A stretch of 35,654 nucleotides of DNA from Phycisphaeraceae bacterium (GTDB lineage Bacteria > Planctomycetota > Phycisphaerae > Phycisphaerales > UBA1924), in assembly GCA_019636845.1 (NCBI GenBank), contig JAHBWV010000002.1, positions 1 through 35,654 of the forward strand, given 5' to 3'. Below are positions 25,046 through 32,609 of this stretch, one piece after another. The position numbers were made by a program, and so were the translations under genes. Below the pieces are notes generated by a model. It was not told the origin of the DNA. It ran no database searches and was given only the letters and a program-made list of their open reading frames with translations. Position 1 is the first letter of the stretch, and every line of letters begins with the position of its first letter.

Positions 25046-25468
25046 GTGTACGAACTGACTGTTCAGACCGAGTTCTGTGCCGCACACGCGATCTGGATCA
25101 GGGGCGTGCGCGAGCCCACCCACGGGCACAACTGGCGTGTCTCGGTTGTGGTCTCGGGAGATCGCCTGGATGAGGACGGCCTCTTGTGCGACTTCCACGA
25201 GGTGGAGCGCGCCCTTGCCGAAACAATCGCCCCGTGGCGCGATCGATCGCTGAACGATGCAGCGCCCTTCGCGCCGGACGGACGGGGGCTGAACCCGACC
25301 GCCGAGCACGTGGCCCGCCAGATCGCGCTGGGCCTCGACGCGCTGATGGCTCAGCGTCCGGGCGGGCGCGGCACTGTCTCACGCGTGAGCGTGACCGAGG
25401 CGCCGGGTTGCATCGCGACATACTTCGCCGCATCGGCCTCAAGCGAGCAGAGAGGAATCGATCGATGA
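25046..25468 (+). CDS. 6-pyruvoyltetrahydropterin synthase / QueD family protein, lacking the usual catalytic Cys
   Basis: A 140-residue protein of the PTPS/QueD fold, whose members convert dihydroneopterin triphosphate or relatives in pterin and queuosine pathways. Zinc ligands are visible: His14 in FCAAHAI and His26/His28 in THGHNW; NPTAEHVA and TEAPG match the later family motifs. The usual catalytic Cys four residues before the first His of HGH is Arg22 (V-R-E-P-T-H), so the chemistry may differ from QueD or PTPS. The start is GTG 25046; no ATG fits, and the segment YELTVQTEF matches the normal family N-terminus. Its stop overlaps the ppk1 start as ATGA. A TATCAT word ends only seven bases before the GTG, so the message may have almost no leader. 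Confidence 0.82.
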   Translation: MYELTVQTEFCAAHAIWIRGVREPTHGHNWRVSVVVSGDRLDEDGLLCDFHEVERALAETIAPWRDRSLNDAAPFAPDGRGLNPTAEHVARQIALGLDALMAQRPGGRGTVSRVSVTEAPGCIATYFAASASSEQRGIDR

Positions 25469-27660
25469 CCAGGACGGGATCTTCCAGACCCGGCGCGCCG
25501 GCCCAGCCGCACGGAGCGGGGCACGTCCCCGGCCCGTGGGCCGACGGCGAGTGGTGGGCATCGGCCCCCTTCAATCGAGACATCTCGTGGCTCGAGTTCA
25601 ATCGTCGCGTGCTCGACCAGGCGCTCGACTCGTCGGTTCCCCTTCTCGAGCGAGTGAAGTTCCTCGCGATCTTCAACTCGAACCTCGACGAGTTCTTCAT
25701 GAAGCGCGTCGGGATGCTCAAGCGTCAGGTCGAGGCGGGCGTGACCGCGCGGACGCCCGAGGGGTTGACGCCGCAGGAGCTGCTGGCCCGCGTCCGCACG
25801 CTCGTGCTCGAGCAACAGGAGCAGATGGCGAGCTGTTACAAGGACGATCTCACGCCGCTTCTGGCCGAGCATGAGATCCGTGTCGTGCCGTACGCGGACC
25901 TTTCGCCCGAGGATCGCGCGATCGCTGATCGTTGGTACCGTGCGAACGTCTTTCCCGTGCTGACGCCTCTCTCGGTTGATCCCGGACACCGATTCCCGTT
26001 CATCTCGAATCTTTCGAACAACCTGGGTGTGTTTCTGACGATGCCCGGCGCGGACGAGCCGGTCTTCGCCCGCGTGAAGATCCCCTCGAATCTGCCGCTG
26101 TTCGTGCGGGTTTTCGACGCGCCCGGCGAGGGCGCGCGCTCGGCAACCGGCCCGGTCCGGTTCATCGCGCTTCGCGAGATGGTGATCCGCAACCTGCAGG
26201 ATCTCTTTCCCGGCGCAACCATCAACCACGTCACCGCGTTCCGCGTCACGCGGAACGTCTCCGTGCGCCAGGACGAGGAGGAGACCGAGGATCTCCTGCG
26301 CAGCGTGGAGCAGGAGCTTCGCCAGCGCCGCTTCGCCGACGCGGTGCGCATCGAGGTGCAGCCAGAGGCGTCGGCCGAGGTCATGTCCTTCGTTCTCAGC
26401 GCGCTCGAACTCTCTGCCGAAGATGTCTACGAGCGTGCCGGGCCGATCGACTACTCCGCGCTCTGGGCGATCGCCGAGCTCGACCGCCCCGATCTCAAGC
26501 ACCCGATCTGGTCGCCCGTCACGCCCCCGCGTCTTGCGGGCGACGATCTCGACATCTTCGCCGCGATCCGCGAGCGGGACATCCTGCTCCACCACCCGTA
26601 CGAGTCGTTCAAGGCATCGGTCGAGCGTTTCATCGCCGCCGCGGCCCGCGACCCGGACGTCCTCGCGATCAAGCAGACGCTCTATCGCACCAGCCGCGAC
26701 TCGCCGTTCGTCTCCTCGCTTGTGCGTGCCGCGGAAGAGGGGAAGCAGGTCGCGTGTCTGGTGGAGCTGCGTGCCCGCTTCGACGAGCAGAAGAACGTGC
26801 GCTTCGCTCGCCAACTCGAGAAGGCGGGCGTGCACGTCGCGTACGGCGTCGTGGGTCTCAAGACGCACTGCAAGTGCTCGCTTGTCGTTCGGAAGGAGCC
26901 GGACGGCCTGCGCTGCTACGCGCACCTGGGCACGGGCAACTACAACCCGCAGACCGCCCACCTCTACACCGATCTCTCGCTGCTGACGTGCGATCCGATC
27001 ATCACGCGCGACGTGGTGGACCTGTTCAACTGCCTGACCGGTCGCTCGCTCCACACGGACTACAAGGCGCTGCTCGTCGCGCCCTTCACGATGCGCGAGC
27101 GGCTCTGCGAGATGATCGATCGCGAAGCGGCGAACGCCCGCGCCGGAAAGCCCGCGCGGGTGTGGGCGAAGATGAACGCCCTCGAGGACAGATCCGTCGC
27201 CAAGCGCCTCTACGAGGCGTCTCGCGCGGGCGTCGAGATCACGCTGCTGGTGAGGGGCTTCTGCTGCCTCGAGCCCGGCGTCCCCGGCAAGAGCGAGAAC
27301 ATCCGCGTGATCTCCGTCGTCGGCCGGTTCCTTGAGCACTCGCGCATCTTCCACTTCGCCAACGCCAACGCCGATCCGCTCGCCGGAGACTGGTACATCG
27401 GCAGCGCGGACTGGATGTACCGGAACCTGAGCGCGCGCATGGAGGCCTTGACCCCGGTCAACGATCGCGAAGCGCGTCGTCGCATCATCCGCATCATGGA
27501 TGTCATGTTCGCCGACCGGCGCAACGCGTGGGACCTGCGCGCCGACGGCTCGTACGCGCGGCGCACGCCCGATCCATCCGATCCGCCGGATTCCGACGCC
27601 ACACTCGGCACCTTCGAGGTGATGATGCGCGAGGCGCTGCGGAGCGTCGGGCGCGCGTAG
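25465..27660 (+). CDS. ppk1: Polyphosphate kinase 1
   Basis: A 731-residue enzyme that makes and breaks inorganic polyphosphate using ATP. All four parts are visible: the N-terminal helical domain (FNRDISWLEFNRRVLDQA, NSNLDEFFMKRVGML), the head domain (PGHRFPFISNLSNNLGV), and two phospholipase-D-like catalytic domains. The autophosphorylated His is His468 in GLKTHCKCSLV and the second conserved His is His625 in FLEHSRIFHF; LGTGNYNPQTAHLYTDLSL and SADWMYRNL are further signatures. Length is normal for the family with about 30 extra N-terminal residues (Pro/Gly-rich). Its ATG overlaps the stop of the PTPS-like gene by four bases, so the two are translationally coupled; no biochemical link between them is known to me. 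Confidence 0.96.
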   Translation: MTRTGSSRPGAPAQPHGAGHVPGPWADGEWWASAPFNRDISWLEFNRRVLDQALDSSVPLLERVKFLAIFNSNLDEFFMKRVGMLKRQVEAGVTARTPEGLTPQELLARVRTLVLEQQEQMASCYKDDLTPLLAEHEIRVVPYADLSPEDRAIADRWYRANVFPVLTPLSVDPGHRFPFISNLSNNLGVFLTMPGADEPVFARVKIPSNLPLFVRVFDAPGEGARSATGPVRFIALREMVIRNLQDLFPGATINHVTAFRVTRNVSVRQDEEETEDLLRSVEQELRQRRFADAVRIEVQPEASAEVMSFVLSALELSAEDVYERAGPIDYSALWAIAELDRPDLKHPIWSPVTPPRLAGDDLDIFAAIRERDILLHHPYESFKASVERFIAAAARDPDVLAIKQTLYRTSRDSPFVSSLVRAAEEGKQVACLVELRARFDEQKNVRFARQLEKAGVHVAYGVVGLKTHCKCSLVVRKEPDGLRCYAHLGTGNYNPQTAHLYTDLSLLTCDPIITRDVVDLFNCLTGRSLHTDYKALLVAPFTMRERLCEMIDREAANARAGKPARVWAKMNALEDRSVAKRLYEASRAGVEITLLVRGFCCLEPGVPGKSENIRVISVVGRFLEHSRIFHFANANADPLAGDWYIGSADWMYRNLSARMEALTPVNDREARRRIIRIMDVMFADRRNAWDLRADGSYARRTPDPSDPPDSDATLGTFEVMMREALRSVGRA

Positions 27661-27700
27661 GTTCTTCTGTCGGCTCTGTCACCCATCGCGGAGCAATCGA

Positions 27701-30700
27701 ATGCAGACCACGCTCTACACCCGTGCCGCGCTTGTCGGCAGGGCACTCATCGTCGCCGTGTTGCTGCTGTCGACAGCACACGCCCGCGGGGCGCGCACCG
27801 AGCCCGGCACGCTCCGCGCCACGCACCTGCGCTGCGAATACCTGACAGATCCGCTCGGCGTGGCCGAGAAGTCTCCCCGGCTGTCGTGGGTCGTTGAGTC
27901 CGACCGGCGGGCCGAACGCCAGACCGCGTATCGGGTGCTCGTCGCGTCGAGTCCGGAGGTGCTCGCTCGCAACGAGGGAGACCTCTGGGACAGCGACAAG
28001 ATCGAGTCTGACCAGACCTCGCAGATCGAGTACGCGGGACGCCCTCTCCGCTCACGCGAGCGTTGCTGGTGGAAGGTGCTCGCGTGGGACAAGGACGGCA
28101 ATCCCGGTGGCTGGAGCACGCCCGGAACATGGGCGATGGGCCTGCTCTCGCCAGCGGACTGGCACGCGGCGTGGATCGACGCGGGTCCCGATGAGGCGGG
28201 GGTTCGCATCACTCGCGCCGTCTACCACACGATCGACGGCCATGCGGGCGAACGCGTCGAGCGCGACGTGACAGAGAATGTCCTCGCCCGCTACGCGACC
28301 GAGGGCGCATCGATGCGTGCGACGAACGAGGCGCTCGGGGGTGATCCGGCGCGGAACGTCCGCAAGTCGCTCCGGGTCGAGTACACATGCGATGGTGAGG
28401 CACGGGTCGCGACGATCGCCGAGAACGCCCGCGTGATCCTGCCGGGTGCGCCCCTGCCGCTACTGCGGAAGGGGTTTGAGATCGAGGGCAAGATCACGGA
28501 TGCTCGCCTGTACATCACGGCCCTCGGCGTGTACGAGGCGTTCATCAACGGAGAGCGTGTGGGAGACATGTACCTCGCGCCGGGCTGGACGGACTATCGC
28601 AGACGCGTCCGCTACCAGGTGTTCGATGTCGCCCACATGCTGGAGTCCGGCTCGAACGCGATCAGCGCAGAGGTCGGGCCGGGATGGTTCGCGGGTCACG
28701 CCGGGCTCTTCGGCGCGTACCAGTTCTACGGATCGTCGCCCGCCCTCCTGGCGCAGCTGGAGATCACTTTCGCCGACGGACGTGTCGAGCGGATCGTGAC
28801 GGACGAGACATGGAAGCGCTATGCAGGGCCTCGCCTGATGGCGGATCTCTTGAAGGGGGAGTGGTTCGATGCGCGGCGTGAGAGAGCGGGTTGGAAGGAG
28901 CCCGGATTCGATGACCGCGCGTGGGCAGCTGCGGCGACGCGAGAAGAGAGTCGCAACCTTGAGCCGCAAGTCTCCGAGCCGGTACGCAACATCGAGACGC
29001 TTCCCGCGTTGTCGGTCGCCGAGCCCGCGCCCGGCGCGTTCGTCTTCGATCTCGGCCAGAACATGGTCGGCGTGGTGCGCCTTCGCCTCACACAGCCCGC
29101 CGGAACGCACCTCACGATCCGCCACGGCGAGATGATCAATCCCGACGGCACGCTCTATACGGCGAACCTCCGTGCCGCAGACTCGATCGATGTCTACACG
29201 TGCGCCGGCACGCCCGGAGGCGAGACGTTCCAGCCCGCCTTCACGTTCCACGGGTTCCGGTACGTCGAGATCACCGGTCTCGCCCCCGGCACCCGGCCCG
29301 AGTCGTCGATGGTCACGGGCATCGTGCTCTCTTCCGATATGCCTGTTGCGGGCGCCTTCGAGTGCTCGGACGAACGCTTGAACAAGCTGCAGCAGAATAT
29401 CGTGTGGGGGATGCGGGGGAACTACATCGACATCCCGACGGATTGCCCGCAGCGCGACGAGCGCATGGGATGGATGGCCGACACACAAGTCTTTGTGCCG
29501 ACGGCCGCGATGAACGCCGATGTCGCGGGGTTCTTCACCAAGTGGATGGTGGACGTGATCGATGCGCAGCGTGACGACGGCGCGCACTCAGACGTCGCGC
29601 CCGTGATGCTCGGGCTGAGCTACGGCACGCCCGCGTGGGGCGATGCCGGCGTGATCGTGCCCTGGCTCATCCACGAGGCATACAACGACCGACGCATCCT
29701 CGAACGCTCCATCGATTCGATGATGGCGTGGGTCGCGTGGTGCGAGAAGAACAGCACCAACCTCCTCCGCGACAAAGCACGCGGCAATGATTACGGCGAC
29801 TGGCTCTCCATCGACGCCGAAACGCCGAAAGACCTCATCGGCACCGCGTACTTCGCGCACGCAGCGGATCTCACGGCCCGCGCTCTCCGCGTGCTCGGGC
29901 GGGACGCCGAGGCGGAAGGACACGAGGACCTCTTCCGCCGAATTCGAGCGGCTTTCAACGAGAAATATGTCGCGAGCGACGGCACGATCCGCGGCCAGAC
30001 GCAGAGCGCTTATGCGCTCGCCATCGCGTTCGGTCTGCTGGATGAGAACGGGACATCTCTCACGGCGCAGCTGCTGGTGGCTGACATCGAGCGGCGCGGG
30101 AACAGAATCACGACGGGCTTTGTCGGCGTGAGCCACCTGCTTCACGTCCTCACCGCCATCGGACGCGACGACGTGGCCTATCGCCTCCTGCTGCAGGACG
30201 CCTTTCCATCCTGGCTCTTCTCCGTGAGGCACGGGGCGACGACGATCTGGGAGCGATGGAACGGGTGGACGCCGGAGACAGGGCCGCACCCGGATATCTC
30301 GATGAACTCATTCAACCACTACGCGCTCGGCTCGTGCGGCTCATGGATGTTCGAACGAATGGCTGGAATCGGACGAGATCGCTCTCTCGCTGGGCACGCG
30401 CGGCTCGTGATCGCGCCCGCGATCCGCGAGGGCACAGCGGCGGGAATCGAGTGGACACGCGCGAGCCATCGATCGATGCGCGGGGAGATCGCGTGCGCGT
30501 GGCGGAAAGCCGGCGATGGATGGGCGATGGACGTGACCATTCCGGCAAACACCACCGCCGAGGTCCGCGTGGCCCTCGGCCCGAGCGGGATCGCGGGGCT
30601 TCGCGAGGGAGGCGTCGCCATCGACGCTATCGCGTCCGTCCGCCTGATGCACGCCGATCGCGCGCACGCGGTGCTGGAGGTCGGCTCCGGCTCATACTCG

Positions 30701-30715
30701 TTCGTTGCCGAGTAA
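27701..30715 (+). CDS. Secreted alpha-L-rhamnosidase, GH78 family
   Basis: A 1004-residue exported glycoside hydrolase that removes terminal alpha-L-rhamnose by an inverting mechanism. The signal peptide spans about 1-31 (ALIVAVLLLSTAHARG). N-terminal beta-sandwich domains include PRLSWVV, YRVLVAS and ARLYITALGVYEAFINGERVG-like elements. The (alpha/alpha)6 catalytic domain carries DIPTDCPQRDERMGWMADTQ, with Glu587 in DERMGW as the likely general acid, and TTIWERWNGW with Glu851 as the likely base, followed by NSFNHYALGSCGSWMF. It has no dockerin tail, unlike several neighbours. GGAG at 27690-27693 supports the ATG, 40 bases after ppk1. Together with the sulfatase further on it suggests use of rhamnose-rich sulfated polysaccharides, but the natural substrate is unproven. 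Confidence 0.94.
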   Translation: MQTTLYTRAALVGRALIVAVLLLSTAHARGARTEPGTLRATHLRCEYLTDPLGVAEKSPRLSWVVESDRRAERQTAYRVLVASSPEVLARNEGDLWDSDKIESDQTSQIEYAGRPLRSRERCWWKVLAWDKDGNPGGWSTPGTWAMGLLSPADWHAAWIDAGPDEAGVRITRAVYHTIDGHAGERVERDVTENVLARYATEGASMRATNEALGGDPARNVRKSLRVEYTCDGEARVATIAENARVILPGAPLPLLRKGFEIEGKITDARLYITALGVYEAFINGERVGDMYLAPGWTDYRRRVRYQVFDVAHMLESGSNAISAEVGPGWFAGHAGLFGAYQFYGSSPALLAQLEITFADGRVERIVTDETWKRYAGPRLMADLLKGEWFDARRERAGWKEPGFDDRAWAAAATREESRNLEPQVSEPVRNIETLPALSVAEPAPGAFVFDLGQNMVGVVRLRLTQPAGTHLTIRHGEMINPDGTLYTANLRAADSIDVYTCAGTPGGETFQPAFTFHGFRYVEITGLAPGTRPESSMVTGIVLSSDMPVAGAFECSDERLNKLQQNIVWGMRGNYIDIPTDCPQRDERMGWMADTQVFVPTAAMNADVAGFFTKWMVDVIDAQRDDGAHSDVAPVMLGLSYGTPAWGDAGVIVPWLIHEAYNDRRILERSIDSMMAWVAWCEKNSTNLLRDKARGNDYGDWLSIDAETPKDLIGTAYFAHAADLTARALRVLGRDAEAEGHEDLFRRIRAAFNEKYVASDGTIRGQTQSAYALAIAFGLLDENGTSLTAQLLVADIERRGNRITTGFVGVSHLLHVLTAIGRDDVAYRLLLQDAFPSWLFSVRHGATTIWERWNGWTPETGPHPDISMNSFNHYALGSCGSWMFERMAGIGRDRSLAGHARLVIAPAIREGTAAGIEWTRASHRSMRGEIACAWRKAGDGWAMDVTIPANTTAEVRVALGPSGIAGLREGGVAIDAIASVRLMHADRAHAVLEVGSGSYSFVAE

Positions 30716-30809
30716 CAGGGCGCGGCGGGCTGCGCCCTTTCGAGCGGTTGAAGTTCAGGCGTAGCGTCCCGAGCGTCGGCGAGACAAGCAGGGCGCGAAG
30801 TCCGAAACA

Positions 30810-30831
30810 GGCGTATCCGCAGTGATACGCC
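30810..30831. terminator. Stem-loop between convergent rhamnosidase and dockerin genes
   Basis: Arms GGCGTATC and GATACGCC flank a six-base loop, giving eight perfect pairs, in the 184-base gap between two convergent genes. On the minus strand the stem is followed by TGTTTC, a weak T-tract, so it may stop transcription in that direction and possibly both. Its core word GGCGTAT also occurs in the palindrome at 19419-19442. Nothing else was recognised in this gap. Confidence 0.5.
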
Positions 30832-30899
30832 GATGCAGGCCGACAACGCCATGCGATGTCGCAGCCAGCTCTGGACGCTACGTATGGATTGAAGCCGCT

Positions 30900-31766
30900 C
30901 TAGTCGCACCCCGTCCCGAACGCGTCAAGAAAGTCCAGGAAATCGAGAATGTCAACCAGCGTGTCGCCGTTGTAATCCGCATCCACACCGCTCCCGCCCG
31001 CGCACGGCCCGGGCAGCCCGCTGCACTCACCGAACGAGTCGAAGAAGTCCAGGAAGTCCAGGATGTCAGACTCGCCGTCGCCGTTCACGTCAGACGCGCA
31101 CGGCGGCACGCTCTCCGCGATCGCCAGCGCAAACCCGGTGAACATGATCTCGCTCGCCATCCCCAGCGGCCCGCCCGCAAGGATCACCGAGCGGATCCTT
31201 GGGGAACCATCCACATAGATGCCCACGAAGTCGAAGCCGATCTTGAAATCCGCGGCTGGAGGATCATCGGTCGTCACCGATGCAATCAGGTTGCCCGTGC
31301 CCCCCGGTCCGTCGTAGGCATGGATGGTGTCGGGGCTGTACGGATCCGAACCGCCGACCCGACTCCTCAGCCCAAATGTCGCCCCGAAACCCGTCAGGGG
31401 GGTGTCGAAGTCCAGGATGGTGTACAGATACGAAGTGCTCGTTTGGAAGTACGCGTTCGCGTTGCCGGGGTCCGCCTCCATGTCACGCGGAACGATCCAT
31501 GTGCTCGGTGCCAGATACGTTCCGTAGTAATCTGGAGAGTTGCCGCTCGCGCTTGTGCTCGTGATCGTCACAGAAACGGCGCCGACCGGAAACACGAAGG
31601 GGCCGAGCGGCGCGGACGCCGAGAAGTTGTCGACGTCGAAGAACAGCGCACCCGGAATGTCCAAGAAAGAGGATGTGGTGTGCGGCCCGTCCGCCCACGC
31701 ACTCGCCGCGCCTCCGACGGTCACGCACGCCGCACCCAACAACCCGATGATCCCGCGGTTCCACAT
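30900..31766 (-). CDS. Secreted beta-sandwich-like protein with GC-type dockerin
   Basis: A 288-residue exported protein. The signal peptide (IIGLLGAACVTVGGAASAWA) is followed by about 190 residues of Gly/Asp/Ser-rich sequence with alternating hydrophobics (TILDFDTPLTGFGATFGL; FDFVGIYVDGSPRI), like the non-catalytic beta-sandwich proteins common among sorted exoproteins. No enzyme motif was found. The tail has two calcium loops (DVNGDGESDILDFLDFFDSF and DYNGDTLVDILDFLDFLDAF) joined by a Cys-containing linker, and ends FGTGCD: one Asp follows the usual terminal Gly-Cys. The ATG at 31766 has AAAGGGG in good position and places the signal peptide at the start. It converges with the rhamnosidase gene. 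Confidence 0.82.
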   Translation of the reverse strand: MWNRGIIGLLGAACVTVGGAASAWADGPHTTSSFLDIPGALFFDVDNFSASAPLGPFVFPVGAVSVTITSTSASGNSPDYYGTYLAPSTWIVPRDMEADPGNANAYFQTSTSYLYTILDFDTPLTGFGATFGLRSRVGGSDPYSPDTIHAYDGPGGTGNLIASVTTDDPPAADFKIGFDFVGIYVDGSPRIRSVILAGGPLGMASEIMFTGFALAIAESVPPCASDVNGDGESDILDFLDFFDSFGECSGLPGPCAGGSGVDADYNGDTLVDILDFLDFLDAFGTGCD

Positions 31767-31910
31767 GCTGGCACCCCTTTCTCTGGGCGCGCGCACGCTA
31801 CCCGAATAGGTGTGTCAACGCAACATCAACTTCAAAGAATTCGCGTTTGTTTGCGTCCTGAACGGCGGATCGATCACGAACATCTCCCACAGTGATTGTC
31901 GGAGCGACTT

Positions 31911-31925
31911 GTCACGTTTCGTGAC
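31911..31925. promoter_or_regulatory. Small perfect dyad GTCACGTTTCGTGAC with flanking direct repeats
   Basis: The dyad has six-base arms around TTT and lies between copies of the word ACTTGTC, just past the stop of the truncated dockerin gene and upstream of the 30900-31766 gene. It could be an operator or a short terminator stem; there is no T-tract. Confidence 0.3.
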
Positions 31926-31931
31926 TTGTCC

Positions 31932-32357
31932 TCAGCACCCCCTGCCGAAATCATCCATGAAGTCCAAGAGGTCGAGGATGTCCAGCTCGCCATCCCCGTT
32001 CACATCGGGTGGACACTCCCGCGGCGGCGGAACGCAGCCCTGCCACTTGGCGATGCGGTTGGCGGCCACGCTTCCGGCAATGGTGAATGAGCCGCCCGCG
32101 TAAAGGGCTGGCCCGGAGCCGTCGTCGAACGCCGTCAAAGCCCTGACCGTCCCGCTGACTCCCAAGCCGTTCGGGCTTCCAGGAACGCACATGCTGTTCC
32201 CGTCCCACCGGACAACATCGCCAGACGTTCCGATGTACAAAGCCGGGCCAGACCCATCGTCAAATACCGCCAGAGCGTTGCACTCACTCGCGACGATCGC
32301 CGCCGCGCGGCTCAGCGATCCGACGCCCGGTAATGCCCGCTCACGAAGATCACGCAT
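31932..32357 (-). pseudogene. 5'-truncated dockerin-tailed protein remnant
   Basis: A 141-residue frame with two copies of a word typical of planctomycete secreted repeat proteins (ALAVFDDGSGPALYIG and ALTAFDDGSGPALYAGG, then NRIAKWQG) and one calcium loop ending DLLDFMDDFGRGC. It has no signal peptide, far too few repeats and only one dockerin unit instead of two. Sequence upstream of 32357 in all frames lacks further repeats, so the front of the gene is missing. The single loop looks like a fusion of the first half of one dockerin unit with the second half of another, as the neighbouring gene at the right edge has both halves. It could still be translated, but export is unlikely. Confidence 0.65.
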
Positions 32358-32537
32358 CGCTCACATCTCTCGCTTCGCTTGGTTCGACGTTCCGGCATCG
32401 GCGCGCTGGACGCCGGACCCCGACGACGACGCCCACGTGGGCGCCGACGACACACCTCCATGCGAGGGGGAGCGTTGGGCGGGGCAAGAGATTCTGAAGA
32501 AACGGAGGTGAGGGAGCGTGGGGATGGGGTCGGTCCG

Positions 32538-32556
32538 GGCACGACCTTGTCGTGCC
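32538..32556 (-). terminator. Stem-loop just downstream of the sulfatase gene
   Basis: Arms GGCACGAC and GTCGTGCC enclose a three-base loop, with further C/G pairs beyond a mismatch. It sits 53 bases past the sulfatase stop in that gene's direction. No T-tract follows, so termination is plausible but unproven. The rest of the 252-base gap (32358-32609) holds only a 14-bp perfect palindrome (CGCCCACGTGGGCG, 32430-32443). Confidence 0.45.
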
Positions 32557-32609
32557 GGGGCTGTCTCTTCTTGCAGCACTCAGCGGGAACCCGCGGCACC
32601 CGAGACGGC

